64,000 nt of DNA from Vibrio hepatarius (GCF_001274785.1 NZ_LHPI01000035.1:1-64000); one strand, 5' to 3'. Shown: positions 32,753 through 42,323, counted from the stretch's first letter. Program-made: numbers and translations. The notes: generated from the letters alone by a model not told the origin.

Positions 32753-35011
32753 ATGAAAAAAATGAGTTTGCTAGCAGCGTCAGTGGCTATAGCACTTACT
32801 GGTTGTGGCGGTGGTTCAGGTAGCGACAACACATCAACAGCACAAAGTGGCCTAGAGATCACTGCCATTGATGGTTACTTGAAAAATGCCGCAGTATGGG
32901 TAGATACCAACGAGAACTTGGTTCTAGACACCGGTGAAGATACGAAACTGGATGTGGTGACTAACGAATACGGCAAGTTTACCCTTCCTGAAGAGTACAA
33001 ATCGCAAACGGTCTTTATTCAAGCAATCGCAGGTCAAACGGAAGATACGACGCGCGGTATCGTAACAGAGACCTTCTCGTTAGCGTCTACGTCAGGTTCA
33101 AGCGTTGTGAACCCAATGACCAACATGGTGGTTAGCAAGGTTGCTAAGCAGCTAGCCAGTGATCCAACATTGGACGTTGTAGCGGCGAAGAAAGCGGCAA
33201 AAGAAGAAGTGGTTGCCAAGTTAACTCAATCGGGCCTTAACGTAGACGCTTCGATGATTTTTGGCGACTACATCGCAAAAGCAGACGAATCGAAAGAAGC
33301 TCAAGCGCTAAATGCAATCGGTGAAGCGCTGGTTGATAACGCTGATATCGATGTTGAGAAGCAGCTTGAAGTTGCCGATCTTGTTGCGAAAGAAGCGAAC
33401 GATATTATCGAAAACAAAGGTGATATGACCGATTTTGCACCTGTTATTACCGTACCAACAGATGACAGTCCTATTGTAGTTGAGAAAAACCATCGCCCAA
33501 CAAGTTCTCAGACGATCGAGCCAATCACAGTCGTGCTAGGCGATGCTATTACATCATTCACTGCATCATTTACCGATATTGACGCTGACACGCTAACATA
33601 CGAGTTAAAAGCGCTAAAACTAGCGAATGGACTAAATGGTTTGTCGATTAACTCGACAACTGGCGCGATCAGCGGCACTCCAGAATCTGCAGGCGTATTT
33701 ACCTACCAAGTGTTTGCGACTGATGAGCATAAAGCGCGCTCTTACCCACTAACCTTCACAGTAACGGTTGAAGCGCCAAACACAGCACCAGTGGTCAACG
33801 AAGATGTAAAAGCTCAACTACAAGCCGAAGTCGATGCTTGGCACTGGGTCGAGGGTGAGCAACCTGTTGATACATTAAACATCTCAACGCTATTTGACGA
33901 TGCAGACTCAGACCTTCTGACTTACCGAGTACTTAGTTCTCTAAGCAAAAACGGTGGTGTAGAGACAGGCTTCCAAGTTCATGTTGATGGCAACGGCAGC
34001 GTTTCATTCGATGGTCCAGTCCCTAACTCAGCAGAAGCAGGGGCTGAACACCTATACGTTTACGCCAAAGACAGCGTTAATGCAGGTGAGTCATACGTAA
34101 TGTTTGAACTACCTGCTATCGCCGAAGGCACACCAGTAGAGCCAGTTCACCCTCTAGAAGGCAAAACGTGGTACCGACTGGACCATGGCAGCTCTGACGG
34201 TAATGGCGAGAATAGCTACAGCAGCATTTGGTGTGATTCGATTCGCTTCGAAGACAATGTTATCTATGGCAACCAACGTACTATCGACAACCTAACCTCA
34301 TGTTCTGTTGCAGAAACACCAATGGAAGGGGCATCTTATGTTATTACAGATGGCACCTTAGTCGCGACTTTCAATGGTTTCGAAGATGGCCAAGCTTTTA
34401 CTGAAACGCTAGCTATCGAAGTAAAAGGTTCTGCGGATGCTATTTCTTCTGGCGCACAAACCGTTGTTTACCGTGATACAAACGACGGCTCCGGAGAGCG
34501 CTACACTTACTTCAGCAACAAAGCCGATGCAGATAAACGCCTAACTATCAAATCGGATGTAGGCCCAGACGGTCGTAGCTTTGGTATGTACTTACCAGCC
34601 GAGCAATACCCTAACTATGATCTGGGCAGAATCACGGTGTCGATGACAGACTATGTCGCTTCACACGATAACAACGTAATGGATGCCAATGTGTTCTTTG
34701 ATATCGACAATAAGGACTTTACTTGTAGCGAAGTTAGAGAGTTCTTCTATCAATTTGAATTTACTGGTAAAGACATTGGTACAGTAGTTTCAACAGATTG
34801 GGACGGCAGCCCGATAGAGTGCTTTACTGGTGAAGAAGACAGTGGTCCTAACGGCGCTATGATCAAACATGCAGCGGTTGACTTTGACCTACCAGCGCTG
34901 ACGGTAGGAAACGTTTACAGCATCATTGGCAGAGTGAAAGGCGCTCAAGGCGAATACATTGAAGCCATCAAGTTCAATATCGAATGGACTGGCATTGGTG
35001 ACACCGAGTAA
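32753..35011 (+). CDS. Large surface lipoprotein with Ig/cadherin-like domain
   Basis: A 752-residue lipoprotein. The lipobox LTGC puts the lipidated Cys at residue 18, followed by GGGSGSDN. An alpha-helical region with SVVNPMTNMVVSKVAKQL lies near 115-235, a putative-Ig (He_PIG-type) domain with TYELKALKLANGLNGLSI ... GAISGTPESAGVFTYQVFATD near 270-330, a second beta segment with LFDDADSDLLTY near 378, and the C-terminal domain from HPLEGKTWYRL near 465. The last two match the protein upstream. A 231-bp gap separates it from that gene, so it likely has its own promoter, a candidate target for the ECF sigma. A terminator follows. Confidence 0.8.
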   Translation: MKKMSLLAASVAIALTGCGGGSGSDNTSTAQSGLEITAIDGYLKNAAVWVDTNENLVLDTGEDTKLDVVTNEYGKFTLPEEYKSQTVFIQAIAGQTEDTTRGIVTETFSLASTSGSSVVNPMTNMVVSKVAKQLASDPTLDVVAAKKAAKEEVVAKLTQSGLNVDASMIFGDYIAKADESKEAQALNAIGEALVDNADIDVEKQLEVADLVAKEANDIIENKGDMTDFAPVITVPTDDSPIVVEKNHRPTSSQTIEPITVVLGDAITSFTASFTDIDADTLTYELKALKLANGLNGLSINSTTGAISGTPESAGVFTYQVFATDEHKARSYPLTFTVTVEAPNTAPVVNEDVKAQLQAEVDAWHWVEGEQPVDTLNISTLFDDADSDLLTYRVLSSLSKNGGVETGFQVHVDGNGSVSFDGPVPNSAEAGAEHLYVYAKDSVNAGESYVMFELPAIAEGTPVEPVHPLEGKTWYRLDHGSSDGNGENSYSSIWCDSIRFEDNVIYGNQRTIDNLTSCSVAETPMEGASYVITDGTLVATFNGFEDGQAFTETLAIEVKGSADAISSGAQTVVYRDTNDGSGERYTYFSNKADADKRLTIKSDVGPDGRSFGMYLPAEQYPNYDLGRITVSMTDYVASHDNNVMDANVFFDIDNKDFTCSEVREFFYQFEFTGKDIGTVVSTDWDGSPIECFTGEEDSGPNGAMIKHAAVDFDLPALTVGNVYSIIGRVKGAQGEYIEAIKFNIEWTGIGDTE

Positions 35012-35031
35012 TCACTGACTAAATAAAACAC

Positions 35032-35054
35032 AAAGCCCCGCATTGCGGGGCTTT
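35032..35054 (+). terminator. Terminator of the lipoprotein gene
   Basis: AAAGCCCCGC ATT GCGGGGCTTT is a 10-bp stem; TATTTT follows. Usable by the convergent SPOR gene as well. Confidence 0.85.
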
Positions 35055-35088
35055 ATTTTATCTTCTTGGTTTCAATATTAAAGTCAGC

Positions 35089-35970
35089 CTACTTCACACA
35101 CATGACGTTGAGTCGTGAACTGCCTTTTAGCTGGTTAACCTTACCGTTATAAAATAGTCCGGTATGTTCTGCGCCCCAATATGGCAGATGAATTGGCCAG
35201 TTGTCTTTTTCCATCACTTTTGAATCCAACAGCACTTTCCATTCTTGCGGGTTGGCTAAACGCATGCCGAGCTGTCGACAGGTTTTGTACGCGCCGTCAT
35301 AACTCATACGATTCCACGGTAACTCGTGTTCCATGTAGAACAGGTCATCACTAAACAAAATATAAGGGACTTTGTATTCGGTATTGTTGAGTGACGTTTG
35401 CAAACGGATAGAGATATCGGTTTTGACGTTTGCAGGTGTTGACGTTGTCTTACGCGCTGGTTGAGTCACCATTTTAGTCGTCGTGACTTTCTTCGCTGGT
35501 GGGCGCTTTTCTTTCGCCGGACGAGCAGGTTTACTGTGCTCGATTTTTCCCGATACCTCACGAATAAACGCTTCTTTGTAACCCGGTTGTTTTTTTACCT
35601 GAACCAGCTCATTTTTTGCTTGGGCAAACGTGGCATATGGGCCAATTAGGCAGCGATAACCTTTATCTTCCGGCTTCATCCACACGTCGGTGGAAATACG
35701 TTGATAAAGTTTTTTCGCCTTATCAAGAGCCAGTGGCTTATTGTAGATGCCGCACTGAATCCAAAATTGTGAGTCTTGATGCTTTGGCTTCTGCTTGCCC
35801 CATAAACCTTTACCAATTGGACAGCTTTTATCTAACTGAGGTAACTGCGTCGTCGATGCTTGAGTCGCATCGCACAAGAATTCTTTTGCCAACGTCGGCG
35901 CAGGTGTCATCACCATCAACAGTGTCGAAATACTCAAGATGTTCACTAAAGGTCGCTTTCGCATCGTCAT
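35089..35970 (-). CDS. Exported SPOR-domain protein
   Basis: A 293-residue protein with a signal peptide (NILSISTLLMVMTPAPTLA, cleavage near residue 28). A SPOR domain, which binds septal denuded peptidoglycan, covers about 66-142 (FWIQCGIYNKPLALDKAKKL, later CLIGPYATFAQAKNEL). A Lys/Pro/Thr-rich linker follows (145-180). The C-terminal part, AYKTCRQLGMRLANPQEWKVLL then NVMCVK, resembles sulfatase-modifying (FGE)/C-type-lectin-like folds; this is only a resemblance. It would act in the periplasm. Transcribed alone; M1 and M3 are both possible starts. Confidence 0.8.
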   Translation of the reverse strand: MTMRKRPLVNILSISTLLMVMTPAPTLAKEFLCDATQASTTQLPQLDKSCPIGKGLWGKQKPKHQDSQFWIQCGIYNKPLALDKAKKLYQRISTDVWMKPEDKGYRCLIGPYATFAQAKNELVQVKKQPGYKEAFIREVSGKIEHSKPARPAKEKRPPAKKVTTTKMVTQPARKTTSTPANVKTDISIRLQTSLNNTEYKVPYILFSDDLFYMEHELPWNRMSYDGAYKTCRQLGMRLANPQEWKVLLDSKVMEKDNWPIHLPYWGAEHTGLFYNGKVNQLKGSSRLNVMCVK

Positions 35971-36065
35971 TTTCGTTTCCCTAGTCCTTACTCAGTCCTG
36001 TTTAGGTATTCGAGCGTTTCGATATTGTCGTGGATTTATCGGCTCCGCTGCAATAATTAGAATGC

Positions 36066-36096
36066 AAAAAAAGAGCCGTAATAAGTTACGGCTCTT
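36066..36096 (-). terminator. Terminator of the peptide ABC operon
   Basis: Minus-strand hairpin AAGAGCCGTAA ... TTACGGCTCTT followed by seven U, 40 nt after the last permease gene. Confidence 0.88.
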
Positions 36097-36135
36097 AGTG
36101 TAGAAAGGTTTTTGCAACTAAATCTTAGGCTTAGA

Positions 36136-37074
36136 TCACCCTTTGTAGATTTTCGGGTTAAATACATCGCGTAGCCAGTCACCAAGCAAGTTGATCACCA
36201 ATACCAGTGTCACAAGAACAACACCAGGGAAAGCGGTAATCCACCAAGCACCAGAGAAGATGTAGTTAAAGCCGATACTGATCAGGGCACCTAGCGAAGG
36301 CTGGTCAACTGGCAAGCCCAAACCGAGGAAAGAAAGTGCCGCTTCTGACATGATCGCGTTTGCTACCTGAACGGTTGAGATAACCAAGATCGGTGATAAA
36401 CAGTTTGGCAGAATATGGCGGAACATGATGCGCGGAGCTTTAAAGCCCATTACTCGCGCCGCTTCTACATATTCTTTCTTCTTCTCAGCCAATACGGACG
36501 CACGAATAGTACGCGCGTATTGCGGCCATTCAGCCACACCGATGATCACCACCAACATCACCACCGCGTACTGACTGTAGAAATCACTACCGAAGCTCGC
36601 TTTAAAGATAGCCGATACAATGATCGCGACCATCATGGTTGAGAACGATAGCTGAACATCGGCAAAGCGCATTAGGAAGCTATCGATACGGCCACCAAAG
36701 TAACCCGCCGACAGACCGATCACGATACCTAACAGCAGTTGTAGACCTACCGCTAAGAAGCCAATCGTCAGTGACAGGCGTGAGCCATAAAGAATCGTCG
36801 AAAGAATGTCACGACCTTGCTCATCGGTACCTAGTACAAAGCGTTCGTCACCGCCTTCCATCCAAGATGGTGGCAGCTCAGAATCCATAATATCGATAGA
36901 AACCAGATCATACGGGTCAGTCGGTGCGATGAGAGGCGCGGCTAACGCCATCACCAAGAACATCATAAAGATGCTAAAACTCGCCATCGCGACTTTATCG
37001 CGCTTAAAGTAGTAAAGAAAATCTGATTGTTTAAAACGCTCCCAACGAGAAGGAGCTGCAGCTAATTGGCTCAT
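36136..37074 (-). CDS. Peptide/nickel-type ABC transporter permease (DppC/OppC-like)
   Basis: A 312-residue inner-membrane permease. After a cytosolic N-terminus, six helices start with MASFSIFMMFLVMALAAPLIAP (near 30). The family motif LGTDEQGRDILSTILYGSRLSL (near 80) and the EAA loop EAARVMGFKAPRIMFRHILPN (near 207) are clear, ending in LLGDWLRDVFNP. It pairs with the DppB-like permease, whose gene ends 2 nt upstream. Substrate probably a short peptide; nickel, glutathione or another peptide-like compound cannot be excluded. Confidence 0.9.
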   Translation of the reverse strand: MSQLAAAPSRWERFKQSDFLYYFKRDKVAMASFSIFMMFLVMALAAPLIAPTDPYDLVSIDIMDSELPPSWMEGGDERFVLGTDEQGRDILSTILYGSRLSLTIGFLAVGLQLLLGIVIGLSAGYFGGRIDSFLMRFADVQLSFSTMMVAIIVSAIFKASFGSDFYSQYAVVMLVVIIGVAEWPQYARTIRASVLAEKKKEYVEAARVMGFKAPRIMFRHILPNCLSPILVISTVQVANAIMSEAALSFLGLGLPVDQPSLGALISIGFNYIFSGAWWITAFPGVVLVTLVLVINLLGDWLRDVFNPKIYKG

Positions 37075-37076
37075 GG

Positions 37077-38054
37077 TTATGCTCCTTTTCCTGTTAGGTT
37101 CACCGTTGGGTTAATCAATCCGTATAGCAAGTCAACAATCGTGTTGGTAACCACGAAGATAAGGCCAACGAAAATAACGTAAGCGGTAATCAAAGGCGTA
37201 TCAACGCGGTTGATCGCTTCAAGGAAAAGGAAACCAGTACCTGGCCACTGGAATACCGTTTCAGTCAGGATGGTGTAAGCCACCATTGTACCGATCTGTA
37301 CACCACCGACGGTAAGTACCGGCAGCATGGTGTTCTTCAGTGCATGTTGGTAATAGATTTTGTTTAGCGCCAAACCTTTCGCTTTAGCGAATTTGATGTA
37401 TTCCGAGCTCAGCACTTCCAGCATCTCAGAACGAACCAGACGGATGAACAACGGCAACATAATAGAAGCAAGAGCCACACACGGTAGGATCAGGTGCGCT
37501 AAGCCATCGAGGGTAAAGAAGCCCGACTCCCAACCCAACCAGTTGGCGGTTTCCCCTCGTCCATAAGACGGCAGCCAGCCGAGTTCGATCGAGAACACAT
37601 ACATCAGCATGATGGCGGTTAAGAATACGGGGATAGAAATACCGACACTACTCAGTGCCATGACCACTTTGGTAAAGAAACTTTTTGGATGAATCGCAGA
37701 GTAGACACCAAGTGGGATAGAGAGAAAGATAATGATGATGGTAGCGCCAAACACCAGTTCCAGTGTCGCGACCAATTTGTCTAAGATAACTTCAACCGCT
37801 GGACGTTTGAAGAAGTATGATGTACCAAGGTCACCTTGTAGCGCAGCGCCTACAAAGCGAGTGTATTTAGCAATAAAGGGATCATTTAGGCCCAGTTCAT
37901 CACGCAAAGCTTGACGCTCCGCTTCAGAAACAGACTGACCAACAAGCTCACGCAGCGGGTCACCCAGGTTATCCTGAATGGCAAACGCCACTAAACTGAT
38001 CACAAACATCACTATCAGTGCCTGAAACAGGCGCTTGACCAGAAACGAAAACAT
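37077..38054 (-). CDS. Peptide/nickel-type ABC transporter permease (DppB/OppB-like)
   Basis: A 325-residue inner-membrane permease with the characteristic first helix MFSFLVKRLFQALIVMFVIS, then DPLRELVGQSVSEAERQALRDELGL, YFFKRPAVEVILDKL and the EAA loop FAKAKGLALNKIYYQHALKN (near 215). Six transmembrane segments. It forms the transmembrane dimer with the next gene product. A strong hairpin in the 168-bp space after the binding-protein gene probably lowers its expression. Confidence 0.9.
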   Translation of the reverse strand: MFSFLVKRLFQALIVMFVISLVAFAIQDNLGDPLRELVGQSVSEAERQALRDELGLNDPFIAKYTRFVGAALQGDLGTSYFFKRPAVEVILDKLVATLELVFGATIIIIFLSIPLGVYSAIHPKSFFTKVVMALSSVGISIPVFLTAIMLMYVFSIELGWLPSYGRGETANWLGWESGFFTLDGLAHLILPCVALASIMLPLFIRLVRSEMLEVLSSEYIKFAKAKGLALNKIYYQHALKNTMLPVLTVGGVQIGTMVAYTILTETVFQWPGTGFLFLEAINRVDTPLITAYVIFVGLIFVVTNTIVDLLYGLINPTVNLTGKGA

Positions 38055-38174
38055 TCCTTGCCCCTTAACTTTCCATAGTTTTCAGCCTGCAACTGAGAGA
38101 TTCTCAAATTGCATATTCAGTCTTAAAAATGGCACCTAACCCGACTGAAACAAAGTTAAGCACCAAAAATGAGG

Positions 38175-38201
38175 CTGGCATCCGCATCGGGCGGATGCCA
38201 G
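38175..38201 (-). terminator. Attenuator hairpin between binding-protein and permease genes
   Basis: Minus-strand CTGGCATCCGC CCGAT GCGGATGCCAG has an 11-bp GC-rich stem, with CCTCATTTTT just beyond. It lies 22 nt after the binding-protein stop. Such elements reduce downstream permease expression and protect upstream mRNA. Confidence 0.7.
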
Positions 38202-38222
38202 TATTACATTTTTAACTAATTG

Positions 38223-39773
38223 TTATTTAACAACTAGGTCACCTAGGTATGGGAAGTTCATCGCGTTAACGATCGGTGCGATATCAACGTTAGATTTCGC
38301 GCCCCACGCTAGGTTTTGCCAGTGTAGAGGAACAAATGCCGCGTCGTTGTACAGCGTAGTTTCTACTTTCTGTAGCATCGCTGCACGTTTTGCTGGATCC
38401 GTTTCTACGTTTGACTGCTCGATTAGCTTGTCCACTTCTGCATTAGAGTAGTGACCACAGTTGTACTGACCTTTACCTGTCTCTTCGTTACGAGTCATGG
38501 TTAGGAATTCAGTAAAGTTCGCTGAATCTTCAGTATCTGAGTGCCAACCAATCATAAGCATGTCTGCTGCACACTTATCGAACTCTGGCCAGTACTGAGC
38601 TTTCGGCATAGTCTTCAGGTCAACTTTGATGCCAATCTTAGATAGCATTGCTGCCGCCGCTTGAGCGATTTTCGCATCGTTCACGTAACGGTTGTTTGGC
38701 GCCATCATAGTCAGCGTGAAGCCTTTCTCGTAGCCCGCTTCTTTCATCAGCTCTTTTGCTTTCTTCAGATCGTAGCGTGGCACTAGGTCTGGGTTGTAAC
38801 CCGCGTAACCTTCAGGACCTTGCTGACCCGCAACTGTCGCGAAGCCTTTCATGATTTTCTTCACGATACCTTCGTTGTTGATTGCGTGAACAATCGCCTG
38901 ACGAACGCGAACATCTTTCAGAGCTTCGTTGCTGTTTTGGTTCATTTGGAACGTGATGATACGAGTACCAGGCAACGTTACCAAATCCACACCTTTCGCG
39001 CTTTCTACACGCTGGTGGTCGTTTGGTGCTACTGGAGCAATCATATCTACGTCACCAGATAGAAGAGCAGCAACACGAGTCGCGTCTTCTTTGATTGGCA
39101 CGAGTGTTAGCTTATCAACGTTACCTGTGTCTTTGTCCCAGTAACCGTCGAAACGCTCAAATTCCACTTTTACGCCCTGCTCACGCGCAGTCACGATAAA
39201 TGGACCAGTACCAGAAACGTTAGTTGAAGCAAAAGAGTTACCGTGCTTCACAACTTCCGCTTTATCTTTGCCGTCAGCCGTTGTACCTGAGTAGAACTTG
39301 CTGTCCATTGGGAAGATGTAAGTCGCGGTTTGTAGAACAAGCGGGTAAGCGCCTTTTGACACTAGCTCAACCGTGTAGTCGTCAACTTTTACCATCTTCT
39401 CGTACGGTTCGAAGATAGCTTTAAAGTCTGGCGAGTCTTTTAGACGGTCAAATGTCCAAACCACATCGTCAGCCATCATTTCGTTGCCAGAGTGGAACTT
39501 CACGCCTTTACGTAGTTGGAAACGGAAAGTAGTGTCGTTAACGCGTTCCCACTTCTCTGCTAGACGTGGTTCAAAATCTAAATCTTGCGTGTAACGCACT
39601 AGTGGATCAAACACCATGTGAGACATTTGCAGTGTGCCGCCAGATAGCTGCTCATGCGGGTCAAGAGATACTGGATCTGCATCATACGCGATGGTGATAT
39701 CTGCTGCAGCTGCACTAAAGCTTAAGCCTGCTGCCATTAAAGCCACTGCTAGTTTGCTTTTCATGGTTTTCAT
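38223..39773 (-). CDS. Periplasmic substrate-binding protein, ABC peptide/nickel family (SBP family 5)
   Basis: A 516-residue periplasmic protein with a signal peptide (LAVALMAAGLSFSAAA, cleavage near residue 23). Family 5 hallmarks are DADPVSLDPHEQLSG (near 30), LAEKWERVNDTTFRFQLRKGVKFHSG (near 75) and RVRQAIVHAINNEGI. It delivers substrate, most likely peptides, to the downstream permeases. AAGGAG seven bases before the ATG supports the start. It is the second gene of ATPase - binding protein - permease - permease. Confidence 0.92.
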   Translation of the reverse strand: MKTMKSKLAVALMAAGLSFSAAAADITIAYDADPVSLDPHEQLSGGTLQMSHMVFDPLVRYTQDLDFEPRLAEKWERVNDTTFRFQLRKGVKFHSGNEMMADDVVWTFDRLKDSPDFKAIFEPYEKMVKVDDYTVELVSKGAYPLVLQTATYIFPMDSKFYSGTTADGKDKAEVVKHGNSFASTNVSGTGPFIVTAREQGVKVEFERFDGYWDKDTGNVDKLTLVPIKEDATRVAALLSGDVDMIAPVAPNDHQRVESAKGVDLVTLPGTRIITFQMNQNSNEALKDVRVRQAIVHAINNEGIVKKIMKGFATVAGQQGPEGYAGYNPDLVPRYDLKKAKELMKEAGYEKGFTLTMMAPNNRYVNDAKIAQAAAAMLSKIGIKVDLKTMPKAQYWPEFDKCAADMLMIGWHSDTEDSANFTEFLTMTRNEETGKGQYNCGHYSNAEVDKLIEQSNVETDPAKRAAMLQKVETTLYNDAAFVPLHWQNLAWGAKSNVDIAPIVNAMNFPYLGDLVVK

Positions 39774-39863
39774 TGCATAACTCCTTATGCGGGATTTATC
39801 CCTAGTTGTTGTATTTGCTTGTGTTTATTTTGCCCCAATCAAGCATTGGGAAAGTGTTACGAC

Positions 39864-41579
39864 TTACGCCGTTTTTACTTCTTCTCGTAAGCCTGTGAAT
39901 TCAGGCATCAACGAAATAAGTTGCTTGCTGTACTCATGCTGAGGTGACTTAAACAGTTGCTCAGTTGGCGCCACTTCAAGCAGTGTGCCCATCTGCATCA
40001 CACCGACTCGGTCACACATTTGGCGGATAACCGGTAAATCGTGACTGATAAACAGCATGGTTAGGTTCAGCTCGTCTTGGAGATCTTTCAACAGGTTCAG
40101 AATCTGCGCCTGAACCGATACGTCCAGTGCCGAAGTAGGCTCATCACAAATCAGCAGACGCGGACGCGTTGCCAGAGCTCGAGCGATAGAGATACGCTGA
40201 CGCTGACCACCAGAGAATTCGTGCGGGTACTTCACCCCTGCCATACGACCCAAACCAACGTGATCAAGTAGATCGTTAACGATCTGTCTCGTTTCGGCTT
40301 CGCTATTGGTCAGTTTGTGGAAACGAATTGGCTCGGCAATGATGTCAGCAATCTTCATTCGCGGGTTCATTGATGAATAAGGGTTTTGGAATACCATCTG
40401 CATTTGACGGCGCATCGGGCGACGCTCTTTTTCAGATTTCAGCGCGGTTAGGTCAATACCTTCAAATGTCACGCGGCCAGAGTTAGGCTGATACAGACCA
40501 GCGATAACACGAGCAATCGTCGACTTACCTGAACCTGACTCACCCACCAAACCGAAGGTTTCACCTTCAAACACTTCAAAGCTGACGTTATTTGACGCCT
40601 GCACGTATTCGCGGCGGCTCTCAAACAGAGAGTCTTTAGTGGTAAAACGCAGGTTGACGTTTTCAACGTTAAGCAAAGCACCTGTGTAACTGCGCTGATC
40701 TTGGCTTTGACCCAGCCAGTGGTTTTTTACATCCAGCGGTTCCATCTCGGTTGCTTCTTCGATGTAACTCACCAATGGGAAACGATCGAGTTTGACGTCT
40801 GAGCGCGGTACCGCAGAGATCAAGCTATGGGTGTAAGGGTGTTCTGGCGTACCCAGCACTTTCTGAGTTGGACCAAATTCCACCAAATCACCGCGGTACA
40901 TAACCGCCACACGGTCGGTCACATTGGATACCACACCCATGTCATGGGTCACCAACATACAGCCGACATTGTTCTTGATACACAAGTCGCGAATTAATTG
41001 CAGGATTTGGTCTTGGATAGAGACGTCGAGCGCCGTCGTCGGCTCATCGGCGATAATTAGGTCTGGCTCACCCGCGAGGGCGATAGCAATCACCACACGT
41101 TGGCGCATACCACCAGAAAACTGGTGTGGATATTGTTTTAAACGGTTCTCTGGTTGTGGAATCCCCACTTGCTGCATCAGCGCAAGAGAACGTTTGTACG
41201 CTTCTTCATCAGAAACGTTCATATTGGCGTGAATGGTCTCTTTTAGTTGCTGTTCAACGGTGAACAGTGGATTAAGAGACGTCATCGGGTCTTGGAAAAT
41301 AAAACCAATCTTCGAGCCGCGAACTTTGCGCATCTTTTCAGGAGACAAGCCTGAAATCAGCTCTCCATCTAGATACACATCGCCGCTCGCAATGCGCCCT
41401 GGAGGGCTAAGCAGATCAATAACTGCGTTACCAACGGTTGACTTACCCGCACCTGATTCGCCGACCACACCGACGATCTCTCCTCGCTCAATATTGAACG
41501 ATAGAGATTTAACTGCAGCATGCACACCGTGGCGAGACGGGTACTCAATACGAAGATTTTTAACTTCTAAAAGTGACAT
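39864..41579 (-). CDS. Double ABC ATPase of the peptide transporter (DppD-DppF fusion, GsiA/YejF-like)
   Basis: A 571-residue cytosolic ATPase made of two complete ABC cassettes. The first has Walker A GESGAGKS (near 39), signature FSGGMRQRVVIA and Walker B LIIADEPTTALD; the second has GESGSGKS (near 352), FSGGQRQRISIA and LLICDEPTSALD. Each half carries the oligopeptide-type C-terminal motif (HPYTHSL and HEYSKQLI). It replaces the two separate ATPases of Dpp/Opp systems. It is first in the operon, with 90 bp before the binding-protein gene. Confidence 0.92.
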   Translation of the reverse strand: MSLLEVKNLRIEYPSRHGVHAAVKSLSFNIERGEIVGVVGESGAGKSTVGNAVIDLLSPPGRIASGDVYLDGELISGLSPEKMRKVRGSKIGFIFQDPMTSLNPLFTVEQQLKETIHANMNVSDEEAYKRSLALMQQVGIPQPENRLKQYPHQFSGGMRQRVVIAIALAGEPDLIIADEPTTALDVSIQDQILQLIRDLCIKNNVGCMLVTHDMGVVSNVTDRVAVMYRGDLVEFGPTQKVLGTPEHPYTHSLISAVPRSDVKLDRFPLVSYIEEATEMEPLDVKNHWLGQSQDQRSYTGALLNVENVNLRFTTKDSLFESRREYVQASNNVSFEVFEGETFGLVGESGSGKSTIARVIAGLYQPNSGRVTFEGIDLTALKSEKERRPMRRQMQMVFQNPYSSMNPRMKIADIIAEPIRFHKLTNSEAETRQIVNDLLDHVGLGRMAGVKYPHEFSGGQRQRISIARALATRPRLLICDEPTSALDVSVQAQILNLLKDLQDELNLTMLFISHDLPVIRQMCDRVGVMQMGTLLEVAPTEQLFKSPQHEYSKQLISLMPEFTGLREEVKTA

Positions 41580-41621
41580 TAACCAGACCTCTACTGCTTC
41601 GGCAGTTTTCTGCCCTGTCTG

Positions 41622-42323
41622 AAAAGTGAATCCATTCGAGTCAGTCTATTACCTGACAATTTATAAGCTCATCAATTTGGCAAATAATTCACAAAAAAGC
41701 AACAAAGATAGGATAAAAATTCGATATCGGGCAAAAAGCAAGCACCTTAACAAAATAAATATGCAATTACGCGAAAGTAAAAATTGATCAGACCACTTTG
41801 CAATATCGCCTAAATACCGAATAAAGCGTTATTAATTAGCGCTACAAGTTATATAGATCATCCAAAAGAAAAAGCATAAGTATTCAAGTCACAAACGAAA
41901 TTTTAATTAACAAAAATAAAACAAAAACCTATATTTAAAGTGAAATTGCAAAACATACAACCAGAAAACAACCATTACCTTAGAGTTATTATCTGTCTAT
42001 ACATTTATGTATAGACCAAGAATCTGGTGCTGTTCAAAAATTTTTTAGCTACAAGCTCGCGGCTAGCATTTCACCATCCGCTTCAACCACAAACCTAATG
42101 TGCCACTAGACCGAAAAGTCCTTGCTGACTACCGAATGAAAATGGTCTTAATGTGAGTCAATGAGAGGCCGGAAACTCGAGAAGCAATAACGCTCACAAC
42201 TCACGAAAATTCGGCAAATTTGCTCTAAGGCATAAAAGAAAAATGAAGTAACAAGAAGCGGCGATTAGTGATTCACTATCGAAGAAGATCGACATTTAGT
42301 ATTGGGATAAATCGATAATTTTA
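41622..42323. other. Gene-poor AT-rich stretch upstream of the ABC operon
   Basis: About 700 bp with no plausible coding region on either strand. The part nearest the ABC operon must hold its promoter, which I cannot single out among many AT-rich hexamers. A near-perfect 22-bp palindrome lies at 41995-42016. The part next to the tRNA repeats (about 42060-42320) shows nothing recognisable, and may be older, decayed repeat sequence. Confidence 0.5.
41995..42016. repeat. Perfect palindrome with 10-bp arms
   Basis: GTCTATACAT - TT - ATGTATAGAC. Both arms match exactly around a 2-bp centre. Size and symmetry resemble a dimeric regulator operator. It lies 416 bp upstream of the ABC ATPase gene; no U tract follows, so a terminator is unlikely. 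Confidence 0.6.

Noticed and set aside
27622..35011. Genomic island carrying the kinase-sigma locus
   Set aside because: No integrase, tRNA junction or direct repeats at the borders; codon use does not obviously differ from neighbours by eye. Transfer remains possible but unsupported.
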